Below are positions 35,095 to 47,130 of a stretch of 64,000 nucleotides of DNA, piece after piece. A model generated the notes under the pieces. That model was not told where the DNA came from, did no database searches, and was given only the letters and a program-made list of their open reading frames with translations. Positions within the stretch are counted from its first letter, which is position 1. The number at the start of each line of letters is the position of its first letter. Source of the stretch: Brachypterus glaber (taxonomy: Eukaryota; Arthropoda; Insecta; Coleoptera; Kateretidae); NCBI GenBank assembly GCA_958510825.1, contig OY294049.1, positions 5,146,001 to 5,210,000 on the forward strand, read 5' to 3'. Position numbers and translations under genes: made by a program.

Positions 35095-35875
35095 CTAATT
35101 TTCTCATCCATTAAAATTTGGTTGAAATATATGCCTGTAAATATGATGTATCTGTATGGCATACAGAGCAACGCAGTTCATGTTTCATGCTATTCCACTA
35201 TAAAAACTTGTAGAATTGTGCTTGTGCCTGTCGCAAGCTGGGTAGCATCGATTATTGCAGGGCAAGAATGTAATAAGGTAGGCACAAACATGGACTTTTT
35301 TGGCTCATATTATGTAAGGTAATTTTTTAAGATGGTTGTCTAAGTAGCTGTTATCCTAATATTGCCATGCAAAGTAGCTGACAATAAAAAAATTAAAAAA
35401 ACAAAAAAAAAACAAAAAGAAAAGAAAGTAAAGAAGAATTCAGATATTTCTAAATCTTGGTTCTGTTTTTATACGAAGAAAAGCGCCAGGCCGATATGAG
35501 ATTGTAATCGATACATACATGAAGAGTGCGTGGGGCTTACTAAAAACGACTAATTGTTATTTAAGTGCCTAAACTGTATCTGAAAGCAGCTGAAATTGTA
35601 ATTATGCCATAATATTTTCCTATTAGTTTGTTAATTTTTTGTAAGTTTGTTCATTACTATTATTGCCAGTACTCTAGCAATATTTGGGACATGGGTTCCT
35701 AATATTGTCAGTATACAAACTTTTAAAAAGCAATAATAATTTTTTTTGAAGCACTCGCAATTTTTTATTTTTTGCTGATTAGAATATGTTTATTGTTAAT
35801 ATAGTAAAGTTATATATAGTGATTACAAAGAAATTTGAATGCAGTAAAAAAATAAATTGTCTTTTTTTTTAAATC
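35095..35875 (+). mobile_element. M4-type element, left TIR lost
   Basis: The body text (GTAAATATGATGTATCTG, ACGCAGTTCATGTTTCATGC, TGTCGCAAGCTGGGTAGCAT, CCTAATATTGCCATGCAAAG) follows the complete copy at 32106. Both outer ends are degraded. The 66-codon frame at 35122 is the element read through and is not a gene. Confidence 0.82.
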
Positions 35876-36483
35876 ATAAATAGAATAAATATTTTTGTTA
35901 CGCTTTTTAAAAAGTCTAACTTCGCCTAATATTTTAAAGAAACAGAATTTATTTAATCAAAAAAAATCTCAAAACTTGAAAACAACTTTGGATTCTAGGT
36001 TCACACCACCCACTTTCTTTTCCCAAAAGAAGGTCATGTGCTTTTATCAAGCAACGCTACTATGATTTTAGTGTGATAAAAAAAGTGTCAGTATAAAAAA
36101 TAAATATAAATAAATATATCAGATAAAAAAATATTTCGAACAAAATAATATATAATAAAACTTATTGTACATGACATAGAAAATGATATCTGCTTTCGAA
36201 ACAGCCCACCGATAAAAACATTATAAATTGGCGAAAAACTTTTTGTGCCCATGTCAATTCAACGCGATAGTATGTGTACTACTGCCAGGAATGTCCCTAG
36301 TTGTCACCCTGTATATTTTAGCCAAATCTAAAGGCTTGTGCTACAAAAAAAAATTATAATGTTTATCTTGTTAGTTAAGGGACACTCTCTGTTATAAAAT
36401 ACCTTATTATAACAGGTCTCTAAAGAGTATAAATAAATAAACAAACGTAAACAAATTAATAAATACCTAAATAAATAAATAAA
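35876..36483. other. Unassigned DNA with one foldback terminus
   Basis: At 36293-36316 the text AGTTGTCACCCTGTATA is a right terminus of the TA-CAGGGTG type, without an obvious left partner. (AAAT)-like repeats at 36430-36482 precede the next element. Confidence 0.5.
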
Positions 36484-37459
36484 ACAGGCCCACAAAAAAA
36501 AACTGAGTCTTGGATTCCAATATGATATTCCTATGTATTTTTTCCCACTGAAACTGAATCCGCAACCCGTTTAACCCCTACGCGTCAGGATTTTGACATA
36601 ACACCCGAAAAACTACTGAAACCGCTAAAATCATCTATGCCATAACACTGTCACCCCCCTATCCCCAAATTGCTAATTCTATAACCCCAGAACCCCATAA
36701 TCCCCTAACCTGATAATACCATAGCCGCATAACCTCAAAACCCCGTAACCCCATTAAGTAGAAAAATCTAGTTTGGGAAAACAGAACGAATTCTTCAGTT
36801 TTTTTGTGGAACATAGTCATAGGTAAGTAACTCTATAACCCCAAAATCCCCTAACACCATAACCTCAAAATCCCTTCACTTCGTAACCCCATACACTATA
36901 TCCCCTTAACCCGTTATCCTATTCTGTGGAGAAGTCCGGTTAAAAAAATAATGAAGTAGACCTAGATTCATGACTTCACTCACAAAACTCTTATGATTTT
37001 AAGAACCGGACTTCTCCACAGAATAGGATGATGGGGTTAAGAGGTTATAATATATGGGGTTACGGAGTGAAGGGGTTAGGAGGTGTGATGGGATTTTAGT
37101 ATTATACAGTTACTTATTCATTACTATGTTCTACAAGAAAATTTCACGTAATTGTTTTGTTTTCCCGAACCAGATTTTTCTACTTAATGAGGTTACGGGG
37201 TTTTGAGGTTATGGAGTAATGGTATTCCGAGGTTACGGGATTATGGGGTTACGAAATTACGAATTTGGAGGAAGGGAGTGAAAGTGGTATCGAGTAGATG
37301 ATTTTAGCGATTTCAGTAGTTTTTCGAGTGTTTTTTGAGGTTATGTCAAAATCCTGACGTGTAAGGGTTAAACGGGTTGCGGATTCGGTTTCAGAGGGAA
37401 AAAATACATAGGAATATCATATTGGAATCCAAAACTCACAATTTTTTTTGTGGGCCTGT
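36484..37459. mobile_element. 976-bp foldback palindrome, ACAGGCCCAC ends
   Basis: The arms 36484-36939 and 37010-37459 are inverted copies around a loop of about 70 bp; GGAGAAGTCCGGTT faces AACCGGACTTCTCC at the centre. The ends are ACAGGCCCACAAAAAAA and its complement, as in two other elements of the window. Each arm contains a degenerate run of ATAACCCC-like octamers. The arms differ at scattered positions and by small indels, so this is an ageing palindrome and not an assembly mirror. No gene is present. Confidence 0.93.
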
Positions 37460-37504
37460 GTAATGAGTTAATGAATGAATAAATAAATAAATGATTGGAT
37501 AAAT

Positions 37505-37748
37505 GAATGATGCTAGCTAGCTAGCGACAGCATAATTTTACAAGTTTTTATAGTGGAAGATCACGAAACACAAACTGCGTTTTTGTGTGAGCCATTAACA
37601 ACTGGATACAGATACATCATATTTACAGGCATCTTTTCGATATAAAATATATACTGGCAGTGGCATCTAGGGCAAAGAGGACGAACTAACAAGTTTAAGA
37701 GGGGGTGGCAATATTAGGAACATGGCAATAATTTTCTCATCCACCTTA
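37505..37748 (-). mobile_element. Left end of an M4-type element, reversed
   Basis: In reverse complement it reads TAAGGTGGATGAGAAAATTA, TTGCCATGTTCCTAATATTG and on to TATAGTGGAAGATCACGAA. This is the first 245 bp of M4. The remainder is absent. Confidence 0.82.
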
Positions 37749-38147
37749 CACATTTAATTTATACGATTTTTTAAATATTTCGGCTTACAATCGTATATTT
37801 GAAGTGTGAAACACCGTACTTTATCACTATGAGCTACATTTACTTAAAATGCTTCTTTTTGCATATAAAGCTCTATACTGACAACTTGGAATTCTTTTGC
37901 GAGAAAGTACACATATTTTTTGCCCTGCTGATATTTTTTTGCCTTGGCCAGAGACAATTGGATCATTCGATGTCTCAGATAATTAAAGATAATACCGTTC
38001 GTGATGAAAGGCGCGTCACGGCCGCCATAGATAAAGTCACTGGCATGCAGGCGAAAACCAGCAGCGTCACATTTTTTTTAATATCGACCAAAAGATTAAT
38101 TTTTGAATTTAAAATTTTATAAATCGTCGCGAAAATATTATAGTATA
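37749..38147. other. Unassigned DNA with an unrecognised 107-codon frame
   Basis: A plus-strand frame at 37799-38122 includes a stretch of less biased composition (HSMSQIIKDNTVRDERRV, ITAAIDK-like). I recognise no domain and it is not supported as a gene. Confidence 0.35.
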
Positions 38148-38149
38148 TA

Positions 38150-40170
38150 CAGAGTAATTGAAAAATAAGGTCATTAATTTAAAAGGGTGATTCTACAAAG
38201 GAAAATATGAAAAAAAGTTCATAAACATATGTCTAAATATGCGTCGTAAGGGAGCTAAGCCCCTTTAAAAGTGGCTAAAAAATTCGATTTTTATTTAATA
38301 ACTCAGGAACCCTTTAAAATATAGCAACGTGAATTAATCTTAATAAGCCCCATCCTCGTATGTTATTTTCATGTATTTATTTTAACCAGAGGTGTGCGAA
38401 TTGGAGGGGGGCCTTATCAGTTTTTTGTCCCAAACTTTTTTCCCTGTAAGTTTTTTCTAATTTAGTTTTTGGAATATAATTCCTCAGCTCAAAATACATA
38501 AAAAAGGTAGGAGTGACCGGGGCTAGTTGTCGCAGGGGTAAGTTGTCGAAGTGCTTATATCTTAAAAAGTAAAATATTTTTCTGCGCCAAACTAAGATTA
38601 ACCGCTGCGTTACAATAGTGTCATTTATCATTTGTAAACTTAAATGCAATAAATTAAAAGAACATCCAGATAAATAATAAATAAATAAATAAATAAATAA
38701 ACCAAAAAATGTAAAAATTAAAGAGCCCAGTAATTTTTTTGTGGTAAATATTTTTTCTTATTGTTACTGATTTAAAGCAATAAGATAAGAGAATTTTATG
38801 TATAATAATAGTTTGAGGTGTATATTATTTGTTGATATTGTCATTTAGGAGTGTTTTTTTGTTAATTGGAAAGTACTTGATACATAACGTAAAATTGGCC
38901 ACTGGGGCTAGTTGTCGCATTTGGTTTGGGGCTAGTTGTCGCATGATCTGGAGATATGTTCATGGTATAACATTTCCTTTTTGGCATTTTTTTATTCAAA
39001 ACTATCTAAAAAAGTGAAACTTTGTCGAATAGCAAATAAATTCGTTTATTAAATTATATTAAATTAAAAAAAAAATCAAAAAAATATTATTTAATTATAA
39101 AGTTGGAAAGTAAAAAGTTAGATAACAATCAGCTTGTGAGGAGGCACATGTCTTATTAGTTATTTATAATTTTTATAAATGCCTTTATATTTCTTCAAAA
39201 AAAATATACTCGAAGTGCCTCGACAACGTGCCCCGTGATGGGGCACGTTGTCGCAATTTTCAAGACTTCACAAAAAAAAACATAACTCTAATACCCTATA
39301 AATTTTTCCATGTTTTTTCTTTAAATAATGTTACTGAAACATGCAGCTAAAATTAGAATTAGGTCAATTAAAAAAAAAATACAAAAATAATGGAAAAAAC
39401 TGATTTTGAATGAAAAGTGCGACAATTAGCCCCGGTCACCCCTATTTGTAAGACTGTAGGATTAACCGTTTTTGAGAAAAATACATTTGAAGGTGAAATT
39501 TCACGGTCTAGGACGAAAAATTTAAAACTAAACGATGAATTTACATTAAAAACTAAGAAAAAACCTCATATACAGGTAATTCCAAAAATCAATCCTAGGG
39601 GAACTATGGTCTTCTAAAAATGCACTATTTTTAAAGGGCCATAGTAGCTTTAAAAGAGATTTTTCGACATACATGTATAAAAATGTTTGAAATTTTGATT
39701 TTTAACATTTTAGTACTTAATTTTTCGTCCTCGAAACGTGTTATTTCACCTTCAAATGCATTTTTCTCGAAAACGGTTAATCCTACAGTATTATAACAAG
39801 AGTATTTTTTTTAATGTATTTTGACCTGAGGAATCATATTCCAACAATAAAATTACAAAAAAGCTACAAGGAAAAAAGGTTAGGAGCCAAAACTGATAAA
39901 GGCACCCCATTTCGCACGCCCCTGGTTAAAATAAGTACATGACAATAACATACGAAGATGGGAATTATCAAGATTAGTTCACATGCAAAACCCCGTTGCT
40001 ATATCTCAAAGGGTTCCTGAGTTATTAAATAAAAACCGAATTTTTTAGCCAGTTCCAAAGGGGCTTAGCTTCCTTATGCGCATTATTGTGCATGTTTATA
40101 GGAACTTTTTGTCATATTTTATGATGTAGCACCCTCTTAAAATGAATGACCCTATTTCTGAATAATTTTA
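38150..40170. mobile_element. Foldback of the 61-kb family, split by M3
   Basis: The left arm (38150-38507) and the remainder (39445-40170) follow the complete foldback at 60953-62135 in order: TGATTCTAC, AACATATGTCTAAA, AACTCAGGAACCCTTT, GTGTGCGAA, AAAATACATAA, then AAAACGGTTAATCCTACAG and the inverted series. Element M3 (38510-39442) sits in the middle. The right tip lacks the final CTGTA. Confidence 0.88.
38510..39442. mobile_element. Element M3 (GGGGCTAGTTGTCGCA motif)
   Basis: This 933-bp TIR element has TA on both sides (38508-38509, 39443-39444). The left end is GGAGTGACCGGGGCTAGTTG; the right end is its complement (CAATTAGCCCCGGTCACCCC). The phrase GGGGCTAGTTGTCGCA occurs at 38904 and 38928. 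Variants occur at 38536, 39220 (inverted) and 39240. It is nested in a foldback of the 61-kb family, whose sequence continues on both sides. No transposase is encoded. Confidence 0.9.
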
Positions 40171-40577
40171 GATACTGAGGTGAAAAATGAACTTTTTCGC
40201 CAAGGTGTGAATACTATTTTATTTACAATTTTTACCTTTTTTATTAACAGTTGTATATTTTATATTCGACGACAAAACGGACACAATCTCTAAATTTATA
40301 AACATTGATGAAGTTAGTTACACATTTTTGCTTTATGATTTATGTACAGATGGTGTTTAATTCTCTTGCATATAAAAATTAGTTTAGTTAATTAGTTTTA
40401 GGAAATTTAGCGGGAAAAAATTGAATCATTATTTTTAGTTATTTTCCTTGCTAAAAAGTTGGTAACACGGCAGTTAAAAATTAGACTTCATGCGCATCAG
40501 ACGCCATTTTTGTCGTTAGAAATTATTATCGGTTTATCGTGCCAAAAAAAAAACATTTAGTAGATTTAAGGTGCCAA
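40171..40577. other. Unassigned AT-rich DNA
   Basis: Nothing recognised. Confidence 0.45.
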
Positions 40578-40585
40578 ACTCTTAT

Positions 40586-41142
40586 AATAATAATATCTTT
40601 ATTGCCCAACAGAAAAACCAATTACAGGACAATATTATTTGAAAATTTACAAAATTAAAGTTTACAAAATAAAGGTTTAAAGTTAATTAACAATGTAATA
40701 AAATATCTAATATTATAACAATATAACAAATACAGATACGATATATCACTGAAATGGTAGAAATTAAAATCAACATTTTGGCCAATACTCTAGAACTATA
40801 CAATTAATTATTCTACTCACTGAATCAAAGTGGATATCGCAACTCTTACAATATCTATTATAACAAAACATCATATTGAAAATTGGTTCAGTGCGTAGAG
40901 TATTCGTTCTGGCAACTTGATTATAAAAAGTGGTAGAAGTTCTTGTACAATTAGCTGGAACGCAAAATTTTAGCTTTGATAAAATAAATGGTGAGTCCAT
41001 TCTACCATTCAATACGTAACATAGCATTTTAATACTGGTTATTGTTCTGCGAAGTTCTAGGGATTGATACTCAAATTGAGACAGTAGGACGTCATAATCA
41101 TAACCTCTGGCTGGATATATACCAAATACTTTAAATATAAAC
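40586..41142 (-). pseudogene. LINE 3' fragment, C-terminus of the polymerase
   Basis: On the minus strand 41142-40770 encodes about 124 residues of the region after the RT domain of jockey/CR1-group LINEs: SLELRRTI, YVLNGRMDSPFIL, KFCVPANCTRTSTTFY, RTNTLRTEPI, FNMMFCYN. A 3' UTR follows and ends in GGGCAATAAAGATATTATT. An 8-bp direct repeat ACTCTTAT (40578-40585 and 41143-41150) brackets the fragment and may be its target-site duplication. The frame is intact to its stop, but everything upstream, including the catalytic domain, is missing. Confidence 0.82.
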
Positions 41143-42491
41143 ACTCTTATGAATAAGTGTAAATCCTACCAAATATCCTTCAGAGATATTCCACCCAGGG
41201 CCTCATCGCAAGAAATCACCGCCCCTGATAGCACAAAAGCCTTCTAAGAAGATTCTTAAAATAAATAGCCGGAAGGACAGCATGTTTCTTACAAGCATAT
41301 ATATTTTGCTCAGGATATTCTAAGAACGATTAAATAAATGCAAAGGATACCCTTTTAATCGTGCTGGTAGTTCCTAAGAAGCTTCTTATAAGCCTCTGTA
41401 TTAAATAAGAACGTTTTAAGAAGCATGTTAAGAATGTTCTTAGAAATAGGTACATGTACTTTTAAGAATATTCTTAGCATGCTTCTTAAAATATTCTTAT
41501 TTGATGCATTTAAGTAATAATATTGAATATTGCGCATGCGCAAACAAAGTAGGTTGGCGTTTCAGATTTCTACATTAATTTAGTTTTTCTCTTTCTTTCA
41601 AATATATTTTATGATACTCGATCCTTTTCATGGAGGGATATCATAAATTTGGACATGTCGAAAATTTTTACGTCTTTGTGATAAACCTAATAATTAAAGG
41701 ATTTTTAAATATATATAGCTTCCATCTGGTAAGATTCATATGCGATATGCAGTTTTACTGTGAAAGCAAACTTTCTACCAGACATAAAATTCATGCGCCA
41801 CACAAAAATCCAATGTTTAGAAAAAGAAATAGCAAATAATTATCATTTCAAAATATAATAATTTTAATTTTTTGTCTAAAACTATATAAAAATCACTTTA
41901 TGACTAAAAATATATCCATTTCTACTACTTAAGGGTAAAACTTGTGTTATTAACAGTAATTTTAAGAATATTTGTATTTCTAACCTAATAAAATTAAAAT
42001 AATTAAAATTAAAATAATATAGACGTTAATTTTATGTCCCGCCACTGAACCTAATTGGTTGGCTGGCCTGCTTTTCGTAGATCAGCCCAGCGCGATAAAA
42101 ATATCCCCCTTGTTTAAGCACTGGCAGATAACGGACGTTATAAGAGGCCTCTTTGCCAATGAAAAAAGATTAAGCGCATGGATCTACCTTTATTCCACTT
42201 TTCTTTAGGCAAAGGAAAGAGAATCTTTGATAGTTTTCACATTTTTTACATTTTTCCCTAGCTGTAGTATGTAGACATTGCTTATCTTAATAAGAAATTA
42301 CTTTTAACCACGTACAAGATGTTCTCATATTCTTTAGAAGTCTGATTTAGATATACTATACACAAGGGGAATAAAATTATTTGTGATAAATATAATTTTA
42401 TTCATCACAATTAAAAGTATAACAAAATAGTGGTCAATACCTAGAAATAAACTTTTCTTATTATACTAATGGTGAATAAATCATTCTTAAA
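41143..42491. other. Mostly unassigned DNA with one hairpin
   Basis: At about 41397-41512, ATAAGAACGTTTTAAGAAGC faces GCTTCTTAAAATATTCTTAT, with AAGAATGTTCTTA and AAGAATATTCTTA inside: a hairpin of about 115 bp built on TTCTTA. The segment near 42040-42130 is less AT-rich than average. I see no gene. Frames at 41355 and 41630 have no recognisable domain. Confidence 0.55.
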
Positions 42492-42942
42492 CAATGTAAT
42501 TTTCTGGTTTGTAAAAAAACTCGGATTTTTTGGCAGGTTTTAATGCGTCACTTTATTATATCGCTAACGTTTCTCCCCTCTTTGGGGGCTTTATCAAAGC
42601 TGAAAGATAACAACTATTTTTAATAAGGATATTAAATAAAATTAGTAATCGGAGAAGGAGAGAGTTGATGGAAATGGTTCAAATAACTGCCAACAAAAAC
42701 GCTATAAATTATAAAACGGACACGGATGGCCTTAGTAATATATATTTTTATCTAATAAGAAAAATTAATAGTTAATTTTTCTGGAGCAGTGGTTACTAAC
42801 CATGTTGGGGGAGTATGTGTCTCTTTCTCCTTCCATCTCATTAGTGAAACGGTGTGGGAGATACATACCCGTTAACTGGTGTTTTCTTTCTGCCTTTCTC
42901 CCAAAAAATCCGAGTTTTTTTAGAAACCAGAATATTACATTT
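42492..42942. mobile_element. 451-bp MITE, AATGTAAT..CTGGTTT ends
   Basis: AATGTAATTTTCTGGTTTG and CAAACCAGAAT-type inverted ends extend about 48 bp through AAAAAAACTCGGATTTTTTG. Frames at 42802 and 42854 are in the right arm and are not genes. Confidence 0.82.
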
Positions 42943-42990
42943 AAAGTTTGGCAACCTATATGGTATTTACCTACAATTCTTAAACAATTA
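42943..42990 (+). repeat. Segment shared, inverted, with 47940-47990
   Basis: TTTGGCAACCTATATGGTAT and TTACCTACAATT match the reverse complement of 47940-47990. It is a short dispersed repeat of unknown type. Confidence 0.7.
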
Positions 42991-43367
42991 TTTTAAATGG
43001 CTTGAGCTAGTTATAAAATTTAATTGTGGTATTTAAGTTGATTAATTACCTTAATTATACAATCTATTTGCCTTAAATATTCTGGACAAAACCAAATAAA
43101 CGAATAGACCAATTATAATTAATTATAATAATTATTTATAAATTTAAATGTGCTATTTTATAATATAAAATTTATATATATATACAATACATATGTATAT
43201 ATAAAATTTATATATTTGGGGCTATTATGTATACATTTGGGGCTTTTATATATTTTTTTTAGTCTTACATTCCTAATTTCCCTACTCTATAACAACCCTA
43301 CTCTGCAACATACCTATAAACCTACTCTAAGTAGGCCACTCTGCGGTACATGGACTTGATTAGTCAC
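42991..43367. other. AT-rich DNA with TACTC minisatellite text
   Basis: ATATATAC runs lie at 43170-43260. The segment 43262-43367 shares CCCTACTCTATAACAACCC and TGGACTTGATTAGTCAC text with the interior of the element at 33366-33868. No gene is present. Confidence 0.55.
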
Positions 43368-43371
43368 TTAA

Positions 43372-44270
43372 CCCCTTTCGGCATACTGTCCCATTTATGG
43401 CACGAACCGTTTTTTTCATTATTTGTGGTGCTTACTATTAAAGAAGAGATCGATAACTTTTTGTTATGAATAATGGACCTGTTACAGATATCTGAAAAAC
43501 AATCCGGCCATCTAGAGTAAATTAAGCGAAATTTTTATTAAAGTTTTAACAAGGATTTTGCGTGTAGCCTGAAGACTGCATACCCTAAAAGTTCAGTGCA
43601 ATCAAAAATATTTGCAGGTATAGTTGTATATAATAAATATTGTGTTATTATATAAACCTTGTTAAAGCGGTTTATGGGTATAAAATTACAGGTAAGCAAT
43701 TTTGTGGTATATTTTTGTATAAAAATAGGTACATGCTATAAATGACACACCATGCATTAAAAGAACAATTAATTATGCTATAACAAAATAAAAAATTTCT
43801 GCCAAAAAATTATACTGTAGGTCTAGGTTTATTGAAACATTTTAAAAACAAAAATAAAATAAAAAAAGAATAAATAAAATAAAAAAATATATATATTTTT
43901 TCAAAAAAAAATTTTTTTTTCGAGAAACGAAAAAAAAAATGTATTTGAAAAGACTTGTTTTTGAAAAAACTTGTATTTACCCCATTTTATCTCCTTGCCC
44001 CGACCTGATTTTTACCAAAAACAATTCCAGCTTAGAACAAAGCATTCTTAAGTTATCGTGATCACAAATATCCCGAACAGACATTCCGACATACTTAATA
44101 AGTTTTCTTACTGCATAGTGTTCCACATATGGCACACGCCGTTTTTTGAAAAAAAAAATATATAAAAATAAAAGTTTGATTTTTAAAAATATTTTTCCCG
44201 ATATAATAACGTTAAAATTTATGCTTATGATTTTTTTTCATTCAAAAATAAAAAATCATGCAGGAACGGG
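43372..44270. mobile_element. piggyBac-like non-autonomous element, TTAA target site
   Basis: TTAA lies directly outside both ends (43368-43371, 44271-44274). The termini CCCCTTTCGGCATACTG and CCCGTTCCTGCATGATT (the second read on the minus strand) are inverted, and start with CCC as piggyBac superfamily ends do. Inside, a GGCAC(G/A)xxCCGTTTTTT phrase occurs near 43398 and 44130. A fragment of the array-B flank (CTTAAGTTATCGTGATCAC) lies at 43970-44090. There is no transposase frame. Confidence 0.78.
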
Positions 44271-44415
44271 TTAAGGTATCATTGTGGTTTATAATTTTCA
44301 AAAAATCGATCGTTTTCTTTTACAATTTTCGAAAGTATGTGTAGACTTTTTCATATTTTTTCGTAAAAAAAAAATTAAACGCGTTTTTCTTAAAACAACG
44401 TTTTTTTTTTTTTCG

Positions 44416-44727
44416 GTCGACGGCTGTGATTTCTCCTGAACTACTGGACCGTTCCTTATGAAATTTTAACCACATATTATACGTAAATAGTTTCAGCGGA
44501 TTCTACAACCGTATTAAAATTTTAATTTTTACTATTTTTTTTGCCAAAAACAGTGAAAAAATACCTCATTTTTAGTTTTTTTTTTTTAAATCTCCGCCAT
44601 TTTATTATTTATCAATAAATATTAATATCCATAGAATAAGCAAGAGCCACAGTCATACTGAATCTAAATATTTTTGATTTTTTCGTTTTAGGTGAGCCGT
44701 TATCAAGATATCACAGCCGCCAGCGAC
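44416..44727. mobile_element. Weak TIR pair around CGGCTGTGAT
   Basis: GTCGACGGCTGTGATTTCT at the left faces ATCACAGCCGCCAGCGAC at the right. Only the ends pair, so this is a tentative MITE call. Confidence 0.45.
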
Positions 44728-46372
44728 ATATCTACTTTTCGACGAGTTACGTTTGTTATTTTTTTTGTATAAAAAGTGTTAAAAAAAATGTTTTATGTAT
44801 TTCGAGAGTATATTTATTAAGTTCAACAAATCTCATATCAATATCTGTAATGATACATTTCTAAAAATTAACAAAAAAAGCATCTAAACTAGAATGATCC
44901 CTTAATATTAAATGAGTGGGATGTGGAAAAAAGAACTTTCTTTTATTATGCCACATTTTTGCTTTAAATTTATTTTCAGCGATATTTTTTAGGTTACGTT
45001 ACACAGAAAAACAATGACTACAGAAATTTATGTTAATATTGATTATGTATTATTTATTTATTTATTTATTTAGACTCTAAATTAGGGTTACTTTAGTACT
45101 AATAATTTATTTACACAATTTATAATGGAATTTGCAAAAAAATAATGCAATTTTGTAAATATTCTATATTATGAAATTAAATATTCGACACGCTTAACTT
45201 TTTACCTTGGTTATTTCACTGCCAATTTAAAGTTCTGTAAAATATTTAGATAATATGTTAATGTTAATAAGTTACATAATATTATTACGTGAATTATTAA
45301 TGTATTGTAGAAATAACCAATATATTCTGTTAAATTTTATTTTACATAATTTTACACAATATAGTCTGCAAAAGTTTCAGAACTCTACGTTAGGTAGTAT
45401 TTTTTTTAAATATTTTTTTTCTGTGTAGGTATACTGTTTTTATTTTGTGTACGTGTCAGTGCGTATAAAAGTTATAAACGTAAACGTACAAATAGGTATA
45501 CATTTTTTGAATTTTTACAGAAATATTTTCATTCCAGAGAACACAGGTGTTTTTTATAGTCTTGTCAAAATTTTTATATCATATATGACTTCCTTTATGC
45601 GTTAAAACCTTGTATACAGTATACAATACAATACAATATGCAATGTATACAATATACAGGGTAAAAATTTGAAAACGAGCAGCATTTAATATTTCTTTAA
45701 CTGATGACACTATGAAAATTTGGCGAAACACGTCAATTTACATATCAAGGGGGGCAACTTTTGAACTATTTTTTTTTGTATTACATTCAACTCCCTGATC
45801 CCAGGGCGCCTACCCCTAAAATTTTAAATAGCAATCCCCATTTATTTCGCCATTTTTGAAATCCTTATGTAATTCTAAAAAGTTACATCTTTGGTTGGTT
45901 TCTTTTTTGTCAAAATCAAACTTCAAAAAATAATACTCATATTTAAAATTTAACATTATAACAATTAATATTTAAACATTAGTTTTTTAAGTATGGCAAT
46001 ATTTAAACCTATATGTATACGGATGATTCTGAAAAATGTTTTAAACTATTAAGGTGATTCTACATAAAAAATATAAAGTGTTTTCACTTTAACTTAATAC
46101 ACACACAAAAATGTATACTTAAATAATTATACCCATACTACTAACGTGATTTATACAAGAAAGTAAAATATGATTTAACTATGTTTTTGGTCAGCACAAA
46201 TTCTTTATAATAGCATAGCAAAAAGTTGAGTCATATTTTACTATTTAATTGCTTAAGACAACTTTTTTATTATTATTTTTCCTGTGTACATTTAATTTTG
46301 TATATTAAAATTAAATAGCTTATTTAACCATAAAATTGCAAACTTGACTATGATATTGTTACATTAGCTAGG
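44728..46372. other. Unassigned AT-rich DNA with foldback scraps
   Basis: A TACAGGGT terminus with no partner occurs at 45655, and a short TTTA run at 45050-45073. No gene is seen. Confidence 0.45.
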
Positions 46373-46512
46373 TGTGACCATGCACAAAAAAACCCACTTA
46401 GTGTGTCAAATTTCGAATTTTTTTTTTATCGAATTCTTATGTAGAAAAGTTTTTTATAAAAGGATACGAAAAAAAATTACACAATAACTGGGTTTCTTTG
46501 TGCAGGGTCATA
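46373..46512. mobile_element. 140-bp MITE
   Basis: GTGACCATGCACAAAAAAAC and GTTTCTTTGTGCAGGGTCAT are inverted, and the pairing continues through CCCA(C/G)TTA(G/T)TGTGT. There is no ORF. Confidence 0.82.
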
Positions 46513-46587
46513 TTTTATTTTCCTATATTTGCATCTATATGATATAGTTGCAAAGTGCGAATATAGGTACATAGACTATTCCTAATT

Positions 46588-47130
46588 TCAGCCCACAAAA
46601 TAAAAAAAAAATATCTGCGCTGGGATTGAGACCCACCTATTCTTATGTATTTTGGGATGCTGAACACGAATCTGTCATAAAAAAGGCACTTTATGGGCTT
46701 AGTTTTTTGCTACACTAAAAAAACTATCTAAAATGGTAAAAATCTCGTATTATTTCAGTGTAGCAAAAAATGAGCCCATGAAATGCTTTTTTATTACAGA
46801 TTCCTGTCCTCTGGACAATGTCCAGCGTCCTAAAAAATACAAAATAAAAATAAAAATAAAAATAGGTGGGTATACACCCCAGCACATACAACTTCTTTTG
46901 TGAGCCTTATAAAGGCCATAAAAAAGGCAACTCCTTGTCTCATTTTTTTGCTACAGTAAAAAAAACTGTCTAAAATTGTGAAAATCTCATCTGCGATTTC
47001 AGTGTATCAAAAAAATGAGCTCATAAAGTGCCTTTTTTATGACAAATTCGTGTCCAGCATCCCAAAATACATAAGAATAGGTGCGTCTTAACTCCAGCAC
47101 AGACAACTTTTTTTATGGGCCTGTGTTATT
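46588..47130. mobile_element. Foldback with AATAACACAGGCCCA ends
   Basis: The left end (AGCCCACAAAATAAA) and right end (TTTTTATGGGCCTGTGTTATT) are inverted. CAGCGCAGAT-type text and the phrase CCTATTCTTATGTATTTTGG with its complement follow inward. Two smaller palindromes around TTTTTTGCTACA(C/G)TAAAAAAA lie inside. The ends match those of 19611-21475 and 36484-37459. Confidence 0.82.

Noticed and set aside
38829..39017. Frame with the repeated words GASCRIWFGASCRM
   Set aside because: The repetition comes from the iterated DNA motif of M3 and is not a protein repeat.
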